Of a DNA stretch of 5,405 nucleotides, positions 1 to 4,624 are shown piece by piece. The position numbers and the translations under genes were made by a program. Origin of the DNA: Acetobacteraceae bacterium (GTDB taxonomy: Bacteria > Pseudomonadota > Alphaproteobacteria > Acetobacterales > Acetobacteraceae); assembly GCA_003133265.1 (NCBI GenBank), contig PKWQ01000051.1, positions 1 to 5,405 on the forward strand, read 5' to 3'. The notes under the pieces are model-generated. The model was not told the DNA's origin, made no database searches, and saw only the letters and a list, made by a program, of their open reading frames with translations. Numbering within the stretch: position 1 is the first letter of the stretch; every line of letters begins with the position of its first letter.

Positions 1-749
1 ATCTGGTGGCCGATCGGCCCGCCGCCAGAGAGGGTGCGGCGGCGATGGCTGAAGAAACGCGCCTCGTCGCCCAGCGTGTCGGCGTCCAGCACATCGAGCA
101 TGCCGACCCCGGCGACGGTCAACCGGGCGGCGCAGTAGCCGGACAGATCGAACTGCCAGCGCGCCGCGCGGTCGCCGGGGGCGAAGAACCGGTCGTTGGC
201 CGCATCCGCCGCCAGCACGGCATCGCGCAGGTCGGCGGCGACCTCGTAGGAGGGCTGGCGGATGCACGGGCCGATCGCGGCGGCGATGCGTCTGCGCGCG
301 GCCCCGAGCGCCTCCATCGCAACGATGGTCGCCTCCAGCACGCCGGCCACCGCGCCGCGCCAGCCGGCATGCGCCGCGCCGATAACCCCGGCCGAGAGGT
401 CGGCGAACAGCACCGGCGCGCAATCGGCGGTGACGATGCCAAGTGCTACGCCCGCGCGGTCGCTGACCATCGCATCCGCCCGCCCCCCCGCGCCCGGCGG
501 CCAGGGGTCGGTGACATGCACCACGTCCGCGCCATGCACCTGGGTCAGCCCGACCAGCCCGTCCGGGTCGGCGCCGATGGCGCGCGCGGCGCGGGCACGG
601 TTTTCCAGCACGGCGTCGCGCGAATCCTGGCCCGACAGGCTGCAATTCAGGCTGGCGAACGGACCGGCGGAGACGCCGCCACGGCGGGTGAAGAACCCGT
701 GCGGTGCCAGCAGGGCGGCGGAGACCAGGGATTCGGCGCGGTCGGTCAT
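1..749 (-). CDS. pgeF: Peptidoglycan editing factor / multicopper-oxidase-like purine phosphorylase-deaminase PgeF (YfiH/LACC1 family), C-terminus cut by the window edge
   Basis: Cytosolic Zn-dependent enzyme of the YfiH/DUF152 family. Relatives act on adenosine, inosine and methylthioadenosine; the E. coli protein is also reported to remove wrongly built UDP-MurNAc-L-Ser from the peptidoglycan pathway. The 249 visible residues carry the family motifs in order: FFTRRGGVS (19-27), TQVHG (69-73), TADCAPV (107-113), HAGWRG (127-132), GPCI (160-163), FFAPGD (188-193) and FFSHRR (232-237). By analogy with the E. coli enzyme, His72, Cys110 and His127 are the expected metal ligands, and all are present. 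The family usually ends shortly after the SHR segment, so only about 5-10 residues are missing. ATG at 749 gives the usual N-terminus. It follows the methyltransferase stop after only 4 bases, with no Shine-Dalgarno sequence visible, so translation probably depends on coupling. Identification is firm; the in vivo substrate is not shown by sequence. Confidence 0.95.
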   Translation of the reverse strand, partial: MTDRAESLVSAALLAPHGFFTRRGGVSAGPFASLNCSLSGQDSRDAVLENRARAARAIGADPDGLVGLTQVHGADVVHVTDPWPPGAGGRADAMVSDRAGVALGIVTADCAPVLFADLSAGVIGAAHAGWRGAVAGVLEATIVAMEALGAARRRIAAAIGPCIRQPSYEVAADLRDAVLAADAANDRFFAPGDRAARWQFDLSGYCAARLTVAGVGMLDVLDADTLGDEARFFSHRRRTLSGGGPIGHQ

Positions 750-753
750 GGGG

Positions 754-1734
754 TCACTGTTCGAATCCGGGAGGGATTGGGCAGCCAGGGTGGCAAAGCG
801 CCAGCGCCTTGAACAGCCGCCCCATCCGGTCGGGCTCGGCGAGCCGCCGCGCCGCCTCGATCAGCGCCAGCGCGCGCGCCGGCGGCTGGTCGCGCGCCAG
901 CCGGTCGGTGCGCTGGAACAGCCCCAGGCGCGCCAGGAAGATGCCTTGCGGGATCGGCCCATGCGCCGCCGCCCCCTTGGCGCGCGCCGCCGCGGCGATG
1001 GCGGCGAAATCGACATGCGCCGTCAGGTCGGCCGTTCCCGGCGGAACCAGGGCATCGACCATCCGTCCCTCGCTGAGTGCTTGCAGACTATCGCCGGGCG
1101 CGCTGTGCTCCGGGCCGTAATCCAGGAACAGGGCAGCGCCCGGCCGGGCCGCGAAGCGCGCGCCGAGTGCCGACGCGATGTCCAGGGCCGGTTCGCAGAC
1201 CTCGACCATTTCGCCGTCGGCCGCATCGCGACCAGGAGGATCGGCCGGCAGTTCGCAAAAGCCGTCGGGGCCGACGAACCGCTCGGTCCAGCCGGCGCCG
1301 CGACGGACGAACTGGCGGATCGGCAGCGCGTCCAGGAACTCGTTGGCCAGCAGCAGCAGCGGCGCGTCCGGCAGCGTCTCCAGGCTGTCGTGCCAGATCG
1401 CGCCAGCCAGCCGCTCCGCCTGCACCGCGCGCAGACGCGGCGAGGTCTCGATCAGATGCAGCCGGAGTGCGGCATGGAACTCCGGCGCCACGCGGGCGAT
1501 GGCGCGCAGCGCGTCCGCCATCAGCGTGCCGCGCCCCGGCCCGGCCTCGGCCAGCACCACCGGATCGGGCCGGCCGAGCAGTTGCCAGGTCACCGCCGCC
1601 CACGCCCCCAGCACCTCGCCGAACGCCTGGGCGATCTCCGGGGCGGTGGTGAAGTCGGCGAACGGGTCGCGCGTCGCGTAATAGACGGCGTTGGCGCGGG
1701 CCATGAAATGGTCGAGACGCTCCGGCTCGCTCAT
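754..1734 (-). CDS. Class I SAM-dependent methyltransferase of the NDUFAF7/MidA family (COG1565)
   Basis: A 326-residue soluble protein. Family motifs in order: DFTTAPEI (27-34) with the downstream FGE; the SAM-binding loop EAGPGRGTL (63-71); ANEFLDALPI (130-139); FLDYG (203-207); GTADLTAHVDF (233-243); QGIFLARLG (263-271); and MGRLFKAL near the C-terminus (304-311). In mitochondria the homologue NDUFAF7 dimethylates an arginine of complex I subunit NDUFS2; bacterial members are mostly uncharacterised, so methylation of NuoD or another protein is inference. The N-terminus is short: the DFTTAPE motif lies at residue 27, so most of the N-terminal segment seen in many relatives is absent. No missing sequence is needed, because the start codon overlaps the lgt stop (ATGA) and a purine-rich AAGAAGG precedes it. 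It is the third gene of the rfaD-lgt-methyltransferase-pgeF run. The family call is firm; the target is unknown. Confidence 0.93.
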   Translation of the reverse strand: MSEPERLDHFMARANAVYYATRDPFADFTTAPEIAQAFGEVLGAWAAVTWQLLGRPDPVVLAEAGPGRGTLMADALRAIARVAPEFHAALRLHLIETSPRLRAVQAERLAGAIWHDSLETLPDAPLLLLANEFLDALPIRQFVRRGAGWTERFVGPDGFCELPADPPGRDAADGEMVEVCEPALDIASALGARFAARPGAALFLDYGPEHSAPGDSLQALSEGRMVDALVPPGTADLTAHVDFAAIAAAARAKGAAAHGPIPQGIFLARLGLFQRTDRLARDQPPARALALIEAARRLAEPDRMGRLFKALALCHPGCPIPPGFEQ

Positions 1735-2531
1735 GCCGCCTTCTTGGCGCGCAGGATCAGGAACAGCCCGGCCAAGAGCATGGGCAGGGATAAGAGCTGA
1801 CCCATCGTCGCGCCGGCGAACAGGAAGCCCAGGAACGCGTCGGGCTGGCGGAACAACTCGCCGACGATGCGCGCCAGGCCGTAGCCGACCAGGAACACCC
1901 CGGTCAGCGTGCCGAACCGGGCGCGGATCGCCTCGCGGCGAGAGAGCGCGAACATGACGACGAACAGCAGCACGCCTTCCAGCAGCGCCTGATAGAGTTG
2001 GCTGGGATGGCGCGGCACCGGGCCGCCGGTGGGGAAGATCATCGCCCAGGGCAGGTCGGCCGGCGCCTCGCGCCCCCACAGCTCGCCGTTGATGAAGTTG
2101 GCGATCCGCCCCAGACACAGCCCGATCGGCGTCACCACCGCCAGACGGTCGGCGAAGCCGAACAGCGGGATGGCATTCTTGCGGCAGAACCAGATCGCGG
2201 CGACGGCCACGCCCAGCGCCCCGCCATGGAAGCTCATGCCGCCCTGCCACACTTCCAGCGCCTTCAGCGGGTGCGCGAGGTAGAAGCCCGGCTGATAGAA
2301 CAGCACGTAGCCCAGCCGCCCGCCGAGCACGACGCCGAGCGTGGCCCAGGACAGGAAATCGTCGGTCTGCAACTGGCTCGCCACGACCGGGGGCAGCCCC
2401 ACCAGCCGGCGCATCAGCCGCCAGCCCAGCAGCAGCCCGACGATGTAGGCCAGCGCATACCAGCGGATGGCGAACGGCCCGAGCTGGACCACCACTGGGT
2501 CGAAGGCCGGAAAGAACAGGACCGGGATCAT
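1731..2531 (-). CDS. lgt: Phosphatidylglycerol--prolipoprotein diacylglyceryl transferase
   Basis: An inner-membrane enzyme of 266 residues. It moves diacylglycerol from phosphatidylglycerol to the lipobox cysteine of prolipoproteins, the first step of lipoprotein maturation before LspA and Lnt. Visible motifs: IRWYALAYI (22-30), GGRLGYVLFY (70-79), GGMSFHGG (97-104, with His102), the Lgt signature GRIANFINGELWGR (141-154), RHPSQLYQALLEG (174-186), the R-x3-E-x2-R cluster R221/E225/R228 before QPD, and TMGQLLS (242-248). Arg142, Asn145 and Gly153 match residues known to be important in the E. coli enzyme. About seven hydrophobic segments fit the known topology. Length is slightly below the E. 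coli protein (291), mainly in loops. The ATG overlaps the rfaD stop by 4 bases and has no clear Shine-Dalgarno sequence, so translation is probably coupled to rfaD. It is complete and unbroken. Confidence 0.98.
   Translation of the reverse strand: MIPVLFFPAFDPVVVQLGPFAIRWYALAYIVGLLLGWRLMRRLVGLPPVVASQLQTDDFLSWATLGVVLGGRLGYVLFYQPGFYLAHPLKALEVWQGGMSFHGGALGVAVAAIWFCRKNAIPLFGFADRLAVVTPIGLCLGRIANFINGELWGREAPADLPWAMIFPTGGPVPRHPSQLYQALLEGVLLFVVMFALSRREAIRARFGTLTGVFLVGYGLARIVGELFRQPDAFLGFLFAGATMGQLLSLPMLLAGLFLILRAKKAA
1739..1745 (-). promoter_or_regulatory. Ribosome binding site of the NDUFAF7-like methyltransferase gene
   Basis: On the minus strand AAGAAGG lies 4 bases before the ATG at 1734, inside the last lgt codons. 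It is the only recognisable Shine-Dalgarno-like stretch in the four-gene run, and it supports the ATGA-overlap start. Confidence 0.5.
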
Positions 2532-3508
2532 CGATAGGGGTCTGGTTGGGCCAGGAAATCCTGGACGTAGCGGCGGGTGCCTTCTTCCAGCGGCGTGAAC
2601 TGGCCCGCGTAGCCGGCGGCGCGCAGCCGCGCCGGGCTCGCCTCGGTGAAGGACTGGTACTGGCCGCGCAGGGTCTCGGGCATATCAATGAACTCCACCG
2701 CGCGCGGCCGGCCCGCCGCGTCGCACACCGCATGCGCCAGATCGAGATAGGTCCGCGCCCGGCCGGTGCCGACATTGAACAGGCCGTTGGCGCCCGGCGT
2801 ATCCAGCAGCCACAGCAGCACGTCCACCACGTCGCCGACCCAGATGAAGTCCCGCCGCTGCTCGCCGTCGGCCAGCCCCGGCACATCGGAGCGGAACAGC
2901 CGCGCTGGACCGCCAGCGGCGATCTCGTCGTGCTTGACCTTCACCACCGAGACCATCGCGCCCTTGTGGTACTCGTTCGGCCCATAGACGTTGAAGAACT
3001 TCAGCCCCGCCCATTGCGGCGGATGCGGCTGACCGGCGGCCAGCATGCGCGCGACGTTCAGGTCGAAGGCGTGCTTGGTCCAGCCATACAGGTTCAGCGG
3101 CCGCAGCCGCTCCAGATGCGCGATCGCCCCGTCATCGTCGAACCCCTGCGAACCATCGCCATAGGTGGCGGCCGAGGACGCATAGACGAAGCGCACCCGC
3201 CGCGCGGCACACCATTGCCACAGCTTGAGGCTCAGTTCGGTATTGGTGGCCCAGGTCGCGTCGGCGTCGGTCGCGGTGGTGGCGCTGATGGCACCGAGGT
3301 GGAACACCATCTCCACCGCCGGGTGGCTGTCGAGGAAATCGTCCAGCGCCCGCGGCGGCAGCAGCCGGGTCGGTGCGTGCTTCGCCAGATTCCGCCACTT
3401 GCCCTGGCTGCCCAGCCAGTCGACGATGACCGTCTCCAGCCCGCGCGCAGAGAGCGCCGCGTGCAGATTGGACCCGATGAACCCCGCGCCGCCCGTGACC
3501 AATATCAT
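2528..3508 (-). CDS. rfaD: ADP-L-glycero-D-manno-heptose 6-epimerase (RfaD/HldD)
   Basis: A cytosolic NAD(P)-dependent epimerase of 326 residues. It converts ADP-D-glycero-D-manno-heptose to the L-glycero form, the last step in making the heptose donor for the LPS inner core. It is an extended short-chain dehydrogenase fold: TGGAGFIGSN (5-14) is the dinucleotide loop, SSAATYG (111-117) carries the catalytic Ser/Thr region, and Y141-GWT-K145 is the YxxxK pair. FFNVYGPNEYHKGAMVSV (171-188) is diagnostic of HldD over other sugar epimerases, followed by EQRRDFIWVGDV (216-227). ATG at 3508 is chosen because the protein then begins MILVTGGAGF, exactly where the family starts, although the frame is open further upstream to 3757. 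No Shine-Dalgarno sequence lies before it; a -10-like hexamer sits so close that the message may be leaderless. It is the first gene of the minus-strand operon and implies heptose-containing LPS. Confidence 0.97.
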   Translation of the reverse strand: MILVTGGAGFIGSNLHAALSARGLETVIVDWLGSQGKWRNLAKHAPTRLLPPRALDDFLDSHPAVEMVFHLGAISATTATDADATWATNTELSLKLWQWCAARRVRFVYASSAATYGDGSQGFDDDGAIAHLERLRPLNLYGWTKHAFDLNVARMLAAGQPHPPQWAGLKFFNVYGPNEYHKGAMVSVVKVKHDEIAAGGPARLFRSDVPGLADGEQRRDFIWVGDVVDVLLWLLDTPGANGLFNVGTGRARTYLDLAHAVCDAAGRPRAVEFIDMPETLRGQYQSFTEASPARLRAAGYAGQFTPLEEGTRRYVQDFLAQPDPYR

Positions 3509-3523
3509 GCGGAGGCTTATACG
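3495..3523 (+). promoter_or_regulatory. Candidate sigma70-type promoter for the ubiK-like gene
   Basis: GTGACC (3495-3500, 4 of 6 to TTGACA) and TATACG (3518-3523, 4 of 6 to TATAAT) are separated by the ideal 17 bases. The predicted start near 3530 gives a leader of about 46 bases that includes the dyad and the ribosome binding site. The -35 lies inside the first codons of the divergent rfaD. The -10 shares its TATA core with the minus-strand candidate, so the two promoters cannot be fully open at once. Motif matching by eye only. Confidence 0.4.
3516..3521 (-). promoter_or_regulatory. Candidate -10 element for rfaD, possibly giving a leaderless transcript
   Basis: On the minus strand the hexamer TATAAG (5 of 6 to TATAAT) ends 7 bases before the rfaD ATG. 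A start site at the usual distance would fall on or next to the A of the ATG. This agrees with the absence of any Shine-Dalgarno sequence. A convincing -35 is not visible: the best-spaced hexamers, around 3538-3544, match poorly. Only a mapped start site would settle it. Confidence 0.4.
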
Positions 3524-3541
3524 GGCGCTGGACACGCGGCG

Positions 3542-3559
3542 AAAGCGGGTTCGCGCTTT
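3542..3559. repeat. 18-base perfect dyad (operator or leader hairpin) between rfaD and the ubiK-like gene
   Basis: AAAGCG (3542-3547) and CGCTTT (3554-3559) are perfect inverted copies around the 6-base spacer GGTTCG. It lies just downstream of the predicted plus-strand start and overlaps the poor minus-strand -35 zone, ending 5 bases before the ubiK ribosome binding site. It could be an operator acting on both promoters or a small RNA hairpin near the ribosome binding site. A 6+6 match can also arise by chance. Confidence 0.35.
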
Positions 3560-3564
3560 GGAAC

Positions 3565-3568
3565 GGAG
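3565..3568 (+). promoter_or_regulatory. Ribosome binding site that fixes the ubiK start
   Basis: GGAG lies 7 bases before the ATG at 3576, an ideal spacing. The only other in-frame ATG nearby, at 3507, has no such site, so the 3576 start is preferred. Confidence 0.75.
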
Positions 3569-3575
3569 AACCGAG

Positions 3576-3887
3576 ATGGCTGAGCGGCCACGAATCCTCG
3601 ACGACCTCGCCGGCGTGGCCGGTGGCGCGCTGTCGGCGCTGACCGGCCTGCGCGAGGAAGCGGAAGCGATCGTGCGTGCCCGCGTCGACGAGACGCTGCG
3701 CCGCCTCGATGTGGTGCGGCGGGACGAGGTCGAGGCGCTCGCCGAACTCGCCGCCAACGCCCGCGCCGGGCAGGAGGCCGCCGAGTCGCGGCTTGCCGAG
3801 GCGCTGGAGCGGCTGACGGCGCTGGAAGCGCGGGTTGCCAGCCTGGAAAGCCCGCGCGCGGCGGATGCGATTGAAAATCCAGACTGA
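3576..3887 (+). CDS. ubiK: UbiK-like accessory factor of ubiquinone biosynthesis (BMFP/DUF526 family)
   Basis: A small acidic protein of 103 residues, close to the E. coli UbiK length (96). The N-terminal part (about 5-45, RILDDLAGVAGGALSALTG then a charged helix) is predicted to be an amphipathic helix. Residues about 46-92 form a heptad-like coiled coil, beginning VVRRDEVEALAELAANAR, the BMFP landmark segment, and ending in alternating Leu/Ala/Glu up to LTALEARVASLE. There is no cysteine, signal peptide or membrane segment. In E. coli, UbiK forms a complex with UbiJ, binds lipid and supports aerobic ubiquinone synthesis; older work on relatives describes membrane fusogenic activity. A strong GGAG site sets the start at 3576. 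Transcription diverges from rfaD; the next gene downstream is 233 bases away. The family is recognised from length, domain order and the RRDE(V/F)E landmark, but coiled coils are easily confused, so the symbol is a good inference, not proof. Confidence 0.8.
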   Translation: MAERPRILDDLAGVAGGALSALTGLREEAEAIVRARVDETLRRLDVVRRDEVEALAELAANARAGQEAAESRLAEALERLTALEARVASLESPRAADAIENPD

Positions 3888-4059
3888 ATCGGGAGTTTTC
3901 GTCGGCAATCCTGATGCGGCGCAGCAAAATTCGAACGCTGCCGGTGTACGCGGCCTTGCGGCGCGGTGCGGCGCGTCGTTAGGCTGCCGTTGTGGTGGTT
4001 TTAGGTCCCAAACCCCGGGATTTCAGGGCCTAGAGACGCCTAGTCATGGGACTTGGGAG

Positions 4060-4079
4060 TCGGCGCCACCCGGCGCTGG
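4060..4079 (+). other. Possible stem-loop in the ybjN leader
   Basis: GCGCC (4063-4067) pairs with GGCGC (4072-4076) around the loop ACCC. The stem extends outward by G-U, C-G and U-G pairs to 8 base pairs. It lies 30 bases before the ybjN ribosome binding site and has no T tract. GC-rich DNA makes such stems common, so function is unproven. Confidence 0.3.
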
Positions 4080-4108
4080 AACCCCACACGCCCGGCCTTC
4101 CTCCACTC

Positions 4109-4113
4109 GGGAG
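4109..4113 (+). promoter_or_regulatory. Ribosome binding site that fixes the ybjN start
   Basis: GGGAG ends 7 bases before the ATG at 4121. It decides between that ATG and the in-frame ATGs at 4046, 4130 and 4133, none of which is as well placed. Confidence 0.75.
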
Positions 4114-4120
4114 ACCTCGC

Positions 4121-4624
4121 ATGTCTGGCATGATGACAATCGCCCAAGACGCCGCAGCCAACCCTCTCGACATCATGGAGCAGATCGTCACCGCCAACGA
4201 CTGGGTGTTCGATCGCCGTTCCGATTCGGAGATGGCGGCGGAGGCGCCCGGCAAATGGTGCGATTTCGGGCTCTATTTCAGCTGGTCGCACGAAATCAGC
4301 GCCATGCACTTCACCTGCGCCTTCGACCTGAAGGTGCCGGAGAAACAACGCTCGGCGCTCTATGAATTGCTGGCGCTGGCGAACGAGCGACTGTGGATCG
4401 GGCATTTCGGCATGGACGCCGACGACGGCATGCCGGTGTTCCGCCATTCCGTGCTACTGCGCGGCGCGCCCGGCGCATCGGCCGAGAGTTTGGAGGACAT
4501 GGTGGATATTGCCATCACCGAATGCGAACGCTTCTTCCCCGCCTTCCAGTTCGTGCTCTGGGGCGGCAAGCCGCCGGCCGAAGCGCTGGCGGCGGCGATG
4601 CTGGAATGCGTGGGCGAGGCGTGA
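4121..4624 (+). CDS. YbjN domain-containing protein (type III secretion chaperone-like fold), function unknown
   Basis: A 167-residue soluble protein of the alphaproteobacterial YbjN group. Recognisable features are NDWVFDRRSDSEM (26-38), WCDFGLYFSWSHEI (46-59), LLALANERLWIGHFGMD (83-99), FRHSVLLRG (107-115), the C-terminal CERFFPAFQFVLWGGK (135-150) and the final helix PPAEALAAAMLE. Aromatic and glycine positions of these blocks are the conserved core of the family. There is no signal peptide or membrane segment. The E. coli YbjN has been linked to stress, motility and envelope regulation, but the fold resembles secretion chaperones and no molecular activity is established; a protein-binding role is inference. 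The start at 4121 has a good Shine-Dalgarno sequence. The last four bases (GTGA) also contain the proC start, so the two are co-translated; this adjacency recurs in alphaproteobacteria as far as I recall. The family call is strong; the role is unknown. Confidence 0.9.
   Translation: MSGMMTIAQDAAANPLDIMEQIVTANDWVFDRRSDSEMAAEAPGKWCDFGLYFSWSHEISAMHFTCAFDLKVPEKQRSALYELLALANERLWIGHFGMDADDGMPVFRHSVLLRGAPGASAESLEDMVDIAITECERFFPAFQFVLWGGKPPAEALAAAMLECVGEA

Larger units (their letters stand above)
3888..4120 (+). other. Gene-free interval (233 bases) before ybjN, with possible leader hairpins
   Basis: I see no convincing coding sequence here: reading frames crossing it belong to no recognisable protein. 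No clear -35/-10 pair stands out; TTGCGG (3956-3961) with TAGGCT (18-base spacer) is the best but weak. Possible RNA structures are a long-range stem 4002-4010 with 4047-4055 (six Watson-Crick pairs GUCCCA/UGGGAC plus wobble and A-U extensions), a near-palindrome centred on CCCGGG (4010-4023) within its loop, and a separate hairpin at 4060-4079. No stem is followed by a T run, so none is a standard intrinsic terminator. The end of the ubiK transcript and the promoter of ybjN-proC must lie here or ybjN must be read through from ubiK. Confidence 0.6.

Noticed and set aside
483..489. Run of seven C (seven G on the pgeF strand) as a possible phase-variation tract
   Set aside because: It encodes a Gly-Gly loop, the frame is intact on both sides, and seven bases is short for a contingency tract in GC-rich DNA.
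1348..1361. CAG-type triplet repeat
   Set aside because: It encodes the Leu run before the ANEFLDALP motif of the methyltransferase (LLLLA) and is explained by codon bias.
6..1800. Long plus-strand open frames (268 and 512 codons) opposite pgeF, the methyltransferase gene and part of lgt
   Set aside because: Their products are Arg/Pro/Ala-rich without any family motif, while the minus strand carries complete conserved proteins. Long antisense frames are expected in such GC-rich DNA.
754..2886. A 710-codon minus-strand frame that could suggest a large fusion protein
   Set aside because: Only the last 326 residues, from the ATG at 1734, match a family. The part before it is an out-of-frame reading of lgt and rfaD, both of which are intact in their own frames.
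2546..3583. 345-codon plus-strand open frame opposite rfaD
   Set aside because: Low-complexity Arg/Gly/His-rich product with no recognisable domain; a shadow of rfaD.
3873..3900. Hairpin GAAAATCC / GGAGTTTTC over the ubiK stop as an intrinsic terminator
   Set aside because: The stem has a bulge and is weak in GC, the loop is long, and no T run follows it.
3886..4061. Two GANTC sites (3886-3890 and 4057-4061) as CcrM methylation-controlled promoter marks
   Set aside because: Their number is about that expected by chance at this base composition, and no promoter is clearly placed around them.
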